From Roseivirga echinicomitans (lineage in GTDB: Bacteria; Bacteroidota; Bacteroidia; Cytophagales; Cyclobacteriaceae): DNA of 64,000 nucleotides. The notes beneath the pieces are model-generated. The model saw nothing but the letters and a program-made list of their open reading frames with translations. It was not told the DNA's origin and searched no databases. Of this stretch, positions 9,416 to 18,330 are shown piece by piece; the stretch's first letter is position 1; each line of letters starts with the position of its first letter. The stretch lies in assembly GCF_001592935.1 (NCBI RefSeq), contig NZ_LRDB01000012.1, positions 124,001-188,000 on the forward strand, given 5' to 3'. Position numbers and translations under genes: made by a program.

Positions 9416-11842
9416 ATGAAAAAACAGATCAAGAAATATCGTTATCCAATCGTGGTGCTTTTCGTGCTATTGTCGGCTGCGTATTATGTCTGCTTGCCCG
9501 AAAATCTATTTAAGGACCCATATGCCACGGTGCTGAATGCCGAAAATGGAGAAATGCTTTCTGCCCGAATTGCCAGAGACGGCCAATGGCGTTTCCCAGA
9601 AGCGGACTCTATTTCGGATAAATACGAGAAGGCCTCACTTACTTTCGAAGATCAATATTTCTATAGCCATCTCGGAGTAAATCCTTTAGCCATGGGCAGG
9701 GCCATGGTTCAGAATTTAAAGGCAGGGTCTGTTGTGAGTGGAGGCAGTACGTTGTCCATGCAGGTGATTCGCATGTACCGAAAAGGGAAGTCGCGAAACG
9801 TATATGAGAAGTTGGTGGAGATGATTCTGGCCACGCGACTTGAACTTCGATATTCCAAAAAAAGTATTTTGAAACTGTATGCTTCACATGCCCCTTTTGG
9901 AGGAAATACAGTGGGGATTGAAGCCGCTTCTTGGCGCTACTTTGGCCGAAGAGCCAACGATTTAAGTTGGGCCGAAGCTGCATTGTTGGCAGTGCTTCCC
10001 AATCAACCTTCATTGCTGTATCCCGGAAGAAATACGGCTCCCTTAAAAGCCAAACGCGATCGTCTTTTGGATAAAATGTATGCGGAAGGCTTTTTTGATG
10101 AAACAAGCCTTGAATTAGCCAAAGAGGAACTCATTCCTTCTAAACCCAATGATATTCCAATTGAGGCTTTGCACTTGCTGGACAAAGGCGTCAAGGATGG
10201 AAAGGAAGGCCGAAGATTACAAACTACGCTAGATGCACACTTACAGAGAAGAGTAGATCGAGTAGTGAAAAACCATAATGCACTATTGAGACTCGATGGA
10301 ATTGAAAATGCTTCGGCCATTGTGTTGGATGTTCGCAGCAATACGGTGAAGGCCTATATAGGAAATGTGTATGAGGAAGGTACATCGTCAAACGGGCAGC
10401 AAGTAGACGTGATTCAAGCACCAAGGAGTACAGGGAGTTTGCTCAAACCCATACTCTATGCTTCTTTATTGGATGAAGGATTGATGCTGCCAAAGTCACT
10501 TTTGCCCGATGTGCCGGTGTATTTCAAGAACTTCGCCCCAAAGAACTTTACACGCGAATACGATGGAGCTGTACATGCTGATTTGGCCTTGTCGAGGTCG
10601 CTCAATATACCTGCGGTACATATGCTTCAAAACTATGGCTATCCGCGTTTCCATGAAAAACTGAAAGATTTTGGAATGACTACGCTTACCCAGCCCGCTA
10701 GCTATTACGGTATATCTATGATCTTAGGGGGCTCTGAAGGCACACTTTGGGACTTAACAAACATTTATGCGGGTATGGCTCGGACACTCACACAGTTTAA
10801 TGGGCGGGCTCCAGAAAAGCGCTATGACAAGAGTGATTTTGACTTTGCGAATTATGATGTTGCAACTTCAAAAGTTCAAGGTTCATTGTTGAGTGAAAAA
10901 GATGTTTCTAAAAAACAGCCTACTGAAAACATTGAACTGAAGAACAATAAACAGTTGAGCGCTTCTTCTATTTGGTTCACCTTCAAAGCTATGTTGGAAG
11001 TCTATCGCCCGGGCGATGATGCTCAATGGAAACTGTATTCTAGCGCCAAGAAAATTGCTTGGAAAACAGGGACAAGCTTTGGTTATAGAGACGGATGGGC
11101 AATAGGAGTAACTCCTGAATATGTGGTAGGTGTTTGGGTGGGAAATGCCGATGGCGAGGGTCGTCCCGGCCTCACTGGAATTCAAGCAGCCGCACCAATT
11201 CTCTTCGATATTTTTGATGTGCTTCCAGAAACGACTTGGTTTAATCCGCCCATGGCCGAAATGGTTTATGCCCCAGTAGACCGTCAAAGTGGTTATTTGG
11301 CCTCACCTTATTCTATTCAAGTGGATACCGTTTTAATTCCAAAAGCTGGGCTGAATACCATGGCAAGCCCTTTTCACCAGAGGGTACACCTAGATAAAAC
11401 TAGAAATTACCGCGTAAACTCAGATTGCGAACTAGTGGTAGATATGATCAGCACCAATTGGTTTGTGCTTCCGCCTAAACAAGCGCTGTATTATAAAAAG
11501 CGTAATCCAACCTATGAAGAACTGCCTCCTTTGCGAAGCGATTGCTTTGGTGAAAGTTTAGACATGGAAGTGATGGACATGGTATACCCAGAGCCTGATG
11601 CGCAGGTATATATTCCAATAAACCTAGAATGCGAGAGGGAACAAGTAGTGTTTGAAGTGGCCCATCGAAAACCCAATAGCGAATTGCACTGGCATTTGGA
11701 TGATGTCTATTTAGGAACGACCACAGGCACCCACGTTTTAGGGCTTACTCCACCAGCCGGAGCACATATCATCACTGTGGTTGACGAAGAAGGACATCGG
11801 CTTTCACGGAATTTTACGGTGTTGGAGAAGGTAGGGGAGTAA
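9416..11842 (+). CDS. pbpC: Penicillin-binding protein 1C (transglycosylase/transpeptidase)
   Basis: An 808-residue bifunctional peptidoglycan synthase. One N-terminal membrane helix (about residues 11-27) anchors it in the inner membrane. The GT51 transglycosylase follows, with its catalytic Glu in TFEDQYFYSHLG (Glu78) and SVVSGGSTLSMQVIRM. The transpeptidase has the SxxK box in STGSLLKPILYA, SLN in SRSLNIPAVHM and KTG in WKTGTSFGYRDGW. A C-terminal BiPBP_C-type beta domain completes the PBP1C layout. It follows the alpha-2-macroglobulin gene in the same direction, as in E. coli yfhM-pbpC, and the two are thought to act together in envelope defence and repair. The gene ends just before a bidirectional terminator. 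Confidence 0.96.
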   Translation: MKKQIKKYRYPIVVLFVLLSAAYYVCLPENLFKDPYATVLNAENGEMLSARIARDGQWRFPEADSISDKYEKASLTFEDQYFYSHLGVNPLAMGRAMVQNLKAGSVVSGGSTLSMQVIRMYRKGKSRNVYEKLVEMILATRLELRYSKKSILKLYASHAPFGGNTVGIEAASWRYFGRRANDLSWAEAALLAVLPNQPSLLYPGRNTAPLKAKRDRLLDKMYAEGFFDETSLELAKEELIPSKPNDIPIEALHLLDKGVKDGKEGRRLQTTLDAHLQRRVDRVVKNHNALLRLDGIENASAIVLDVRSNTVKAYIGNVYEEGTSSNGQQVDVIQAPRSTGSLLKPILYASLLDEGLMLPKSLLPDVPVYFKNFAPKNFTREYDGAVHADLALSRSLNIPAVHMLQNYGYPRFHEKLKDFGMTTLTQPASYYGISMILGGSEGTLWDLTNIYAGMARTLTQFNGRAPEKRYDKSDFDFANYDVATSKVQGSLLSEKDVSKKQPTENIELKNNKQLSASSIWFTFKAMLEVYRPGDDAQWKLYSSAKKIAWKTGTSFGYRDGWAIGVTPEYVVGVWVGNADGEGRPGLTGIQAAAPILFDIFDVLPETTWFNPPMAEMVYAPVDRQSGYLASPYSIQVDTVLIPKAGLNTMASPFHQRVHLDKTRNYRVNSDCELVVDMISTNWFVLPPKQALYYKKRNPTYEELPPLRSDCFGESLDMEVMDMVYPEPDAQVYIPINLECEREQVVFEVAHRKPNSELHWHLDDVYLGTTTGTHVLGLTPPAGAHIITVVDEEGHRLSRNFTVLEKVGE

Positions 11843-11846
11843 TAAA

Positions 11847-11870
11847 GGCTTCACTCGATAAAGTGAAGCC
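11847..11870. terminator. Bidirectional terminator between pbpC and msrBA
   Basis: GGCTTCACT and AGTGAAGCC form a perfect 9-bp stem around CGATAA. It sits between the pbpC stop (11840-11842) and the msrBA stop (11878-11880), so it can serve both convergent genes; the U-tracts on both sides are weak. Confidence 0.75.
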
Positions 11871-11877
11871 TCGGTAT

Positions 11878-12861
11878 TTATACTTCTTCTTTCAGCCTGT
11901 CTTTAAACATGCTTCTCAATTTCTGAACTTTTGGGTCTATGATAGCCCTACAATATGGCTGCTGCCTATTCTCATTGTAATAGTTCTGATGATCTCCTTC
12001 GGCTGGGTAATAAGCTCCAAGCGGACTAATTTCTGTTACCACAGGGTCGTCAAAGTAATCTTTCATTTCTGCTTTTACAGCTTCTGCTATTTGATTTTCT
12101 TCTTCGTCTTGGTGGAAAATTACCGACCTGTACTGTGTCCCTTGGTCATAACCCTGTCTGTTCAATGTAGTAGGGTCGTGGGTAGAAAAGAAGATGCGCA
12201 ACAAGTCGGCATAGGGTAGAATCTCTGGATTGTAAGTGATTTTAATCACTTCCGCATGTCCCGTTCTTCCCGTTCCAATTTCTCTATAGGTTGGGTTTTT
12301 AATGGTTCCACCTGAATAGCCCGACTCTACCTTTTCTACTCCTTTTACACGTTGAAAAACAGCTTCGGTACACCAGAAACAGCCACCACCTAAAATGGCA
12401 GTGGCCTCGGTTTTGTCTTCTTCAATCAATTTCATGGAAGCCGAATTAATACAGTAGCGCAATCCGCTTGGTGCAGGGCCATCTGGGAACACATGGCCTT
12501 GATGTGCATCGCAAGTATTGCACATCACTTCTACGCGCACCATGCCATAGGCAGTGTCTTTTTCGTACTTAATGGCGTTTTCTTTTACTGGCTGTGTAAA
12601 ACTTGGCCAGCCAGAACCTGATTCGAACTTTAATCTGGAATCGAATAGGGGAGTGCCGCAACAAACGCAGCCGTATAATCCGGGTTCGTGGCGTTCACAG
12701 AATTCACCTGCTCCAGCCCTTTCGGTACCTTTTAATCGGGCAATTTGAAATTGTAATGGAGTTAAAATGGCCTTCCATTCTTCCTCTGTTTTTTCCACCC
12801 TTCTGTCGGGTGCTGGGCTGCCGTTGTTGGCAAATTTGATTACGTCAATCCAAGTAAGCAT
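11878..12861 (-). CDS. msrBA: Fused peptide methionine sulfoxide reductase MsrB-MsrA
   Basis: A 327-residue fusion that reduces both epimers of methionine sulfoxide. The N-terminal MsrB domain has the zinc pairs CVCCG and CNTCDAHQGH and the catalytic Cys in LRYCINSAS. The C-terminal MsrA domain has the catalytic GGGCFWCTEAVF. The order B-then-A is the reverse of the more common A-then-B fusion. The start at 12861 (MLTWIDVIKF) is chosen because AAAGGA lies about 6 bases upstream; a longer frame from 12915 would overlap the next gene and add no conserved sequence. The upstream gene encodes a thioredoxin-fold lipoprotein in the same direction, 37 bases away. No signal peptide is evident, so it is probably cytoplasmic. 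The stop lies next to the terminator at 11847-11870. Confidence 0.95.
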   Translation of the reverse strand: MLTWIDVIKFANNGSPAPDRRVEKTEEEWKAILTPLQFQIARLKGTERAGAGEFCERHEPGLYGCVCCGTPLFDSRLKFESGSGWPSFTQPVKENAIKYEKDTAYGMVRVEVMCNTCDAHQGHVFPDGPAPSGLRYCINSASMKLIEEDKTEATAILGGGCFWCTEAVFQRVKGVEKVESGYSGGTIKNPTYREIGTGRTGHAEVIKITYNPEILPYADLLRIFFSTHDPTTLNRQGYDQGTQYRSVIFHQDEEENQIAEAVKAEMKDYFDDPVVTEISPLGAYYPAEGDHQNYYNENRQQPYCRAIIDPKVQKLRSMFKDRLKEEV

Positions 12862-12898
12862 ATATTCCTTTCTTATTTCGGGGGTAGAACACAAATGT

Positions 12899-14491
12899 CT
12901 ACTGCGAGGTTTCAATATACTTCATAAGTTCTGCTTTTAGCACTTTGCTTTGGCTTGGCCTTGGCGCATTGTTGTTCACCAGTTTGCCTTTGGTGCCATA
13001 TATCATGTACCGAGGAATTGAAGGAATATTGAGTTCTTCCATTTTAGAGGTATAGCCTGCGTTGTCTATTCTGAAGTGTAAACCTTCATTTAATTCAAGT
13101 CTTTCCATGGCCTTTTGCCAAGGCCGATCGGTTCTATCACTTGAAAGGTAGACGTAAACAATGTTTTCATTTGCTAAATCCTTTTGCAATTGCTTTGAAC
13201 TTGGCATTTCGTTAATGCATGGCCCACACCAGCTTGCCCAGTAATCTATGTAGAGCACTTTGCCTTTATGTGATGCAATTAAAGCTTCTAGGGAAGTAGC
13301 CTTTCCTGCTTTGTCTACTAGTTCAAGATCGTCATCAATTTTGAATTTGATGTTGAACTTCTCCACCAGAAAATCAAACATTGCTGAATCTTGGTAATCG
13401 TTGTTGAACTTGTCCAGGTATTCCCAACGCTTTTCGATGGGAAAGTAACCGGCATCTTGAAACAGTTTTTCGATGTAGACGAATTGAAGTTTTTTCTTTT
13501 CGATGGGAGTTAGGCTGACCATCATTTGAATAGAGTCGTAGGCCTGTGGGTAATTCATGATGCTTCCACCCGAGACGCCTGTGTTATAATTATAGGAGCT
13601 CACTTTTTCTCTGACGTCTAAGCTGGTAGTATAGAGTAAGTACTTTATGTATGCGTTATTATAGACCAAGGAATCGCTTCTTTCAATGCCAATTTTTGGA
13701 TAACGCTTGACTAAATTATCCATTGAGTTTTTTAGTGTTGAAGCTTTTTCATCTTCAACCTTGTTTTTGAGCAGTGGTGAAGCTTTTAACTTGGCCAATT
13801 GAAAGTAGATGTTTTGAATTCTATAATCTAGTTGCTTGTTTGTGATTTTACCTTCTATTTTTAACTGTTCAAGTAATTCATATTGACTTGCTAATTCTTC
13901 AGAGATATTTCTTAAGGCTGTTTCCCCAATTTCATCATAGAAGCTATTATATTGCTCACGGTCTAAATTCCTTCCCTTATAAGTTAGAAGTAATGGAAGG
14001 TCAGTTATGTGTAAAGCCGTATACTCATCAAGAGCTAAACTATCTCTTTCGACCAAACTGAAATTAGTCACTGTATAATCTTCTTGACGGTTTATGACCT
14101 TAGCAGTCGGTTTAATACCTGAATAATTAAAGACTACGGAATCTCCATTTTGAAATAAGTATTTCAGTTCGTCAACGCCTTTGTACATTAATCTTATTTC
14201 AACCAAATCCCGTTTACTTTTAACAATCACAGTGTCTGACTCTACCCCAATGTTAAGGTGAAGCAGTTGCTCAATCATATTGTCATCTAAGAATTGAATT
14301 TCGTCACCGTTAGGATTCCTTTCTTGTGATCTACCACCGCCATCTGGTATCAAATAATAACCATTTTGAACAGGCTTATGAAAAATAAGGACTATTTGAT
14401 TCGTTGGCACTATCTCACCTTCCTTGGGGGTATTGGTAGGTGAGCAACCTAAAAACACAAATAGAGCAGAGAACAGTATGAGTTGTTTCAT
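12899..14491 (-). CDS. TlpA-like thiol-disulfide oxidoreductase lipoprotein
   Basis: A 530-residue lipoprotein with lipobox FLGC (Cys16). The first 370 or so residues are a helix-rich region of unknown function, as in many large Bacteroidota TlpA-like proteins. The C-terminal thioredoxin fold (about 385-530) carries YIDYWASWCGPCINEM with the CxxC active site at Cys422/Cys425. It is thus expected to sit on the periplasmic face of a membrane and exchange thiols or disulfides, possibly in cytochrome c or redox repair. It lies directly upstream of msrBA on the same strand, which suggests an oxidative-stress unit, but coupling is inferred from adjacency only. The cis-Pro region reads LNIPSIPRYMIY. 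Confidence 0.9.
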   Translation of the reverse strand: MKQLILFSALFVFLGCSPTNTPKEGEIVPTNQIVLIFHKPVQNGYYLIPDGGGRSQERNPNGDEIQFLDDNMIEQLLHLNIGVESDTVIVKSKRDLVEIRLMYKGVDELKYLFQNGDSVVFNYSGIKPTAKVINRQEDYTVTNFSLVERDSLALDEYTALHITDLPLLLTYKGRNLDREQYNSFYDEIGETALRNISEELASQYELLEQLKIEGKITNKQLDYRIQNIYFQLAKLKASPLLKNKVEDEKASTLKNSMDNLVKRYPKIGIERSDSLVYNNAYIKYLLYTTSLDVREKVSSYNYNTGVSGGSIMNYPQAYDSIQMMVSLTPIEKKKLQFVYIEKLFQDAGYFPIEKRWEYLDKFNNDYQDSAMFDFLVEKFNIKFKIDDDLELVDKAGKATSLEALIASHKGKVLYIDYWASWCGPCINEMPSSKQLQKDLANENIVYVYLSSDRTDRPWQKAMERLELNEGLHFRIDNAGYTSKMEELNIPSIPRYMIYGTKGKLVNNNAPRPSQSKVLKAELMKYIETSQ

Positions 14492-14562
14492 ACTACAATA
14501 TATGTAATATATTATATTATAGAATGCAGGTGTATGATTGTAAATAGATTATATTATTCTGT

Positions 14563-15714
14563 TTAATTATGAGTAGAGATAGAGAATAGTCTAGGAATAG
14601 TAGGGAAGAAATTGAATGTTTTAGTACGGATTGGGCTAATAGGTTCTTCAAGTGCTTCGAGAATTATTGTTTTATTCAGATTCATCCATTGTCTAAAGTC
14701 AGTTGACGCTGCTTTGTTTGTAGATAGGTGTTTTAGGAAGGGATCTAATACAAACTGATGGTTAGCGATTCCGGCACCGGCTTTTACGGCATCAAGTGCG
14801 TTACAGGCTTGCTCATATTGCTTTTCAACGGGCACCATCATTACTGGCTTACCCAAGTACATTGCCTCGCAAATGGATTCAAAACCTGCGGTAGAAACGT
14901 AGCCCAAACAGTCTTTCATAAAGCTCAAAAACTTTTGGTCATTAATATGGTGGAAGGTGATGTTTTTCCAAGGTGACCATTCGTCTTTTTGCGCTAAGTT
15001 GTCCCAAAAACAATGGAGGCGAATTTTCTTGTTCTGCTTGTGCCATTCCATTAAGTCATAAGCATAGCCGGGGTTTACTACATAGGCCAAAATGAAATCT
15101 CCTTTGCCCGGTGTCAGCTTGAAAATTTCTTCCCTGAGCAGTGGAGGAGCAATGGTGAGCGTTTCTGAATCAGGTTTAATATTTCGGAAGGATAAGGCAA
15201 TTTTCTTATGTGTATTAAGTGATGTCAACTTGTTTGTTAGCAGAAAACATCGTTTTTGAAGTGGAGAGCCTTCGGCAAAAGGAAACGAACTGTCCTCGGC
15301 CAAATACTGGTGGCCAATACAGATTCTTTTCACTTTGGGTTTATATATCCCAAAGTACATGCCAGCCAGTATATCATAGAAATTAATGATTACATCTGGT
15401 TGATCGCTTTTTACAATCCTATTGATCTTGCTCAGTTGACTAAAGAACTGCGGAATGTTTAAGGTATTTACTAGCCCAGTTTTCCACAGATTGATGGACT
15501 TCTTTCCTTTATCATAAAAGAAATTTGGACTGACAACTGAATGGACTTTTGTGTCGGATTTTTGTTTGAAATAGGCAGGTACTTCACGTCTTTTGTTGGT
15601 GCCTATGATCATGGAGGTTACTTCATGGCCAGCCTCTGTCAATTTTTGCGATAAAGCCAAAGCTTGTGTCATATGGCCTCGGCCTTCACCTTGTATTATA
15701 AAGAGTGCTCTCAT
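14563..15714 (-). CDS. MurG/GT28-like glycosyltransferase
   Basis: A 383-residue protein with a GT-B layout. The N-terminus MRALFIIQGEGRGHMTQAL has the glycine-rich, His-containing opening seen in GT28-like UDP-sugar transferases. The C-terminal half holds the donor-site signature STAGFESICEAMYLGKPVMMVP with the family's Glu and Pro. No membrane helix is present; such enzymes work at the cytoplasmic face. It is fused head to tail with the phosphoesterase gene: the upstream stop TAA is followed immediately by this ATG. With that enzyme and an acyl carrier protein it suggests glycolipid synthesis. Donor and acceptor cannot be read from sequence. A 71-base gap separates it from the TlpA-like gene start. 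Confidence 0.85.
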   Translation of the reverse strand: MRALFIIQGEGRGHMTQALALSQKLTEAGHEVTSMIIGTNKRREVPAYFKQKSDTKVHSVVSPNFFYDKGKKSINLWKTGLVNTLNIPQFFSQLSKINRIVKSDQPDVIINFYDILAGMYFGIYKPKVKRICIGHQYLAEDSSFPFAEGSPLQKRCFLLTNKLTSLNTHKKIALSFRNIKPDSETLTIAPPLLREEIFKLTPGKGDFILAYVVNPGYAYDLMEWHKQNKKIRLHCFWDNLAQKDEWSPWKNITFHHINDQKFLSFMKDCLGYVSTAGFESICEAMYLGKPVMMVPVEKQYEQACNALDAVKAGAGIANHQFVLDPFLKHLSTNKAASTDFRQWMNLNKTIILEALEEPISPIRTKTFNFFPTIPRLFSISTHN

Positions 15715-16581
15715 TTAACCAATTTCAGTTTTTGGGTTAAGCTCTACGGGTCCAAATAGGCCGTTTGTTTCTATAGACTTGCTTTTTAATGGCTTAGATT
15801 CTTTCTGTTTATTTTCTGCCTTTTGAGTTTCAGAGTAATAAACAAGGCTCCATTCTCCATTAAAATCTTCGATCAGGGCGGTGAGGGATTCTACCCAATC
15901 TCCAGAGTTGAGGTAAGAGATGCCGTCAATTTCCTTAATAGCTGGTTGGTGAATGTGGCCACAAATAATACCATCACATTCACGATATTTGGCCATGGTA
16001 GAAAGCTGCTCTTCGTAATCATCAATGTATTTAATGGCTTGTTTTACTTTTCCTTTTATCGCCTGAGAGAGGGAGAAATAGGGAAGCCCCTTTTTCATTC
16101 TACGAAAATTGTATTGGCGATTTAACCACAAAAGAAAGGTATAGCCCACATCGCCAAGTTTGGCGATCCACTTAAATTGGCGTGTTACAGAATCGAAGAT
16201 ATCTCCGTGAACGATCAGAAATTTTTTCCCAAAGGACTCATAGATCATTTCCCTCTTAATGGTCAAGTTGCCCATTGTGAAGGGAAGGATTTGATCTAGA
16301 AAATCGTCATGGTTACCACGAAGGTAGGTCACTTTAGTGCCTTCATTTTCAATCATTTTGAGGATGCAGGTAAAAAAGCGGGTGTGCTTTCTCTTCCATT
16401 GACCTGATTTTTTGAGTTGCCAGCCGTCAATAATGTCTCCGTTGAGTATCAAGTTTTCACAATGATACTGTTTTAGGAATCTGACGAGTTCTTTAGACTT
16501 TGAGCCTTTGGTGCCTAGATGAACATCAGAGATAACAATGGTTTTGCAATTATTCTTCACGGTTAAAGGGGTATGACTCAA
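15715..16581 (-). CDS. Calcineurin-like phosphoesterase, UDP-2,3-diacylglucosamine diphosphatase-like
   Basis: A 288-residue metallophosphatase. All five metal-binding blocks are visible: SDVHLG, NGDIIDGW, RGNHDDF, VHGD and CGHIHQPA. The spacing and the YLNSGDWVES ending resemble LpxH-type UDP-2,3-diacylglucosamine pyrophosphatases. However, the canonical LpxH of this genome is at 24532-25293, so this is a paralogue, perhaps acting on another lipid-linked nucleotide or phosphate. The C-terminal 40 residues (KAENKQKESKPLKSKS) are a charged extension. Its stop is directly joined to the start of the glycosyltransferase gene, so the two are almost certainly translated together. Confidence 0.85.
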   Translation of the reverse strand: MSHTPLTVKNNCKTIVISDVHLGTKGSKSKELVRFLKQYHCENLILNGDIIDGWQLKKSGQWKRKHTRFFTCILKMIENEGTKVTYLRGNHDDFLDQILPFTMGNLTIKREMIYESFGKKFLIVHGDIFDSVTRQFKWIAKLGDVGYTFLLWLNRQYNFRRMKKGLPYFSLSQAIKGKVKQAIKYIDDYEEQLSTMAKYRECDGIICGHIHQPAIKEIDGISYLNSGDWVESLTALIEDFNGEWSLVYYSETQKAENKQKESKPLKSKSIETNGLFGPVELNPKTEIG

Positions 16582-16686
16582 TTAACAAATTGAGTTTGAC
16601 TCTATCGTCACCGTGGTTTTACTTAATTAATATTTAAAGGAGGGGTATGAAGAATTTCGGTAATACAGGCTTAATCTAGCTATAGA

Positions 16687-16929
16687 TTAATTCTGATTTA
16701 CCTTTTTGGTAATGTATTCTACGGCCTGCCCTACGGTTTGTAGTTGTTCAGCATCGCTATCCGGAATTCTAATTTCAAAAGTCTGTTCAAATTCCATTAC
16801 AAGTTCTGCATAGTCCAAAGAGTCTATACCTAAATCTTTAATGAAGTTTGCGTCAATTGTAGCCTCAGTAGACGCTATGCCTATTTTGTCAACTAGAATT
16901 TTTGTGATTTTATCTTGAATCTCACTCAT
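16687..16929 (-). CDS. Acyl carrier protein
   Basis: An 80-residue acidic four-helix protein with the phosphopantetheine attachment motif GIDSLDYAELVMEFE; the modified serine is Ser37. The length and helix II sequence fit a stand-alone acyl carrier protein. It lies between the two-component genes (51 bases upstream) and the phosphoesterase (105 bases downstream), away from the fab genes at 35001-38517. It is therefore probably a specialised carrier rather than the main fatty-acid AcpP, which usually neighbours fabF. The partner enzymes are unknown; the glycolipid-like genes downstream are candidates. Confidence 0.92.
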   Translation of the reverse strand: MSEIQDKITKILVDKIGIASTEATIDANFIKDLGIDSLDYAELVMEFEQTFEIRIPDSDAEQLQTVGQAVEYITKKVNQN

Positions 16930-16980
16930 TGGTTGGTCTCTAAAGGAATATTTTCGGAAGATAGTCGATTTAGCTAAAAT

Positions 16981-18330
16981 TTAAAACCTAAGGGTGAATT
17001 CAGTGCCTTCATTCATTACAGATTTTACTGTAATTCCGCCTCCGTGTTTTCTCATAATTTGTTTTGATAAACTTAAGCCAATTCCTGATCCTTGTTTTTT
17101 TGTGGTGAAGAAAGGAATGAAAATCTTGCTCAATGCTTCCTCGTCAATACCACAGCCGTTGTCTCTAATTACAATTGTAGGCCGGTTATATTCATTAACA
17201 AAGGCCCGAATTATGATGTGTTTTTCTTCTGTGTTTTCTTCCAGCGCATGAACCGCATTTTGGAGAATATTAATCAATACCTGATCAATCAACTCCTTGT
17301 CTATACTGATGGCTAGGTTGATAGGCTCAATGCTGCAACTAATTTTGATGCCTTTAGCAGCCAGCTCATAATTGAATAAGACTTGAATATGCTCTAATAC
17401 CTCGGCTACACTTTCTGTGGCTACTTTTGGCTGAGGGATTTTGGTTAAGTTCCTGAAGTCGGAAACAAAGCGAATTAGACCTTGGCTGCGTCTTTCAATG
17501 GTTTGAACTGCCAAATAGATATCTTCCAACTCCTCCTTTTCAATAGGGACGTCATCTTCAATATTATCTACCAAGTTGTCTTTTACTGTTGCAGCCAAAG
17601 AGGAGAGTGGAGTTACGGAGTTCATGATTTCATGTGTTAACACACGAATCAAGTTTTGCCATGCATCCATTTCTTTTTCCTCAAGTTCAGATTGAATGTT
17701 TTGAACCGAAACGAGTTTAAATTCCTCACCTCTGAGGACCAGTTCAATAACATAAATGGAGAGTTGGATGTGCGTTCCGTCTTGCGTGAATTCAATAAGA
17801 TCACTCCCCCCGGTTTTAAGCTTGACCAAGGATTCAACCAGTTTGGGGCTCACCTTACTGAGCTCAAAAATATTCTGAATGGCTTCTACACCGATCAATT
17901 TTTTTGCAGAGCTATTGATGATTTGGATGTCCCCTTTTTTATTGAAAGTGATGAGTCCAATTCCAACATGTTGAACTATCGTTCTGAAGTAATGATAATT
18001 GGCTTCTTTGTCTGCTCTGATTTCTCTGAACTTCTTAATTACATTATTGAATTCTTGGTACAGCCGATCAACCGATGCTGAATGCCCTTCGGTAGGATAG
18101 GTTGCGGTAAAGTCATCGTATTTTATGGAATTAAGAAAGCCAGAAATCTCTCGATTTGTTTTCTCAATTGCACGAATAAGCAAATAGACTTGAACGACAA
18201 TTGCCATGCTAACAAAGAATATGTTGACTTGATTTTGCGAGCCATAGATCAAACTGGCCAGTAGCAAAGCACTGGCCGTAAGAAGTATTACTCGAGCAAT
18301 AATGGCAAATCGTAGATTCTTAAAGCCCAT
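16981..18330 (-). CDS. NtrY-like sensor histidine kinase
   Basis: A 449-residue membrane histidine kinase. Two N-terminal helices (about 8-28 and 36-54) bracket a very short periplasmic loop, so it may sense the membrane or an internal signal. A linker (60-115) and PAS-like domain (about 115-215) follow. The phospho-acceptor is His233 in RVLTHEIMNSVTPLSSL, the NtrB/NtrY-type H box. The ATPase domain has the N box (DQVLINILQNAVHAL), G1 (IRDNGCGID), the F box (IFIPFFTTKK) and G2 (GSGIGLSLSKQIM). The start overlaps the end of the response-regulator gene by 11 bases, so the pair is co-translated. It probably controls the divergent export genes starting at 20279. Confidence 0.92.
   Translation of the reverse strand: MGFKNLRFAIIARVILLTASALLLASLIYGSQNQVNIFFVSMAIVVQVYLLIRAIEKTNREISGFLNSIKYDDFTATYPTEGHSASVDRLYQEFNNVIKKFREIRADKEANYHYFRTIVQHVGIGLITFNKKGDIQIINSSAKKLIGVEAIQNIFELSKVSPKLVESLVKLKTGGSDLIEFTQDGTHIQLSIYVIELVLRGEEFKLVSVQNIQSELEEKEMDAWQNLIRVLTHEIMNSVTPLSSLAATVKDNLVDNIEDDVPIEKEELEDIYLAVQTIERRSQGLIRFVSDFRNLTKIPQPKVATESVAEVLEHIQVLFNYELAAKGIKISCSIEPINLAISIDKELIDQVLINILQNAVHALEENTEEKHIIIRAFVNEYNRPTIVIRDNGCGIDEEALSKIFIPFFTTKKQGSGIGLSLSKQIMRKHGGGITVKSVMNEGTEFTLRF

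Noticed and set aside
11863..12219. 118-codon plus-strand frame
   Set aside because: It lies antisense within msrBA, whose motifs are unambiguous, and has the composition of a shadow frame.
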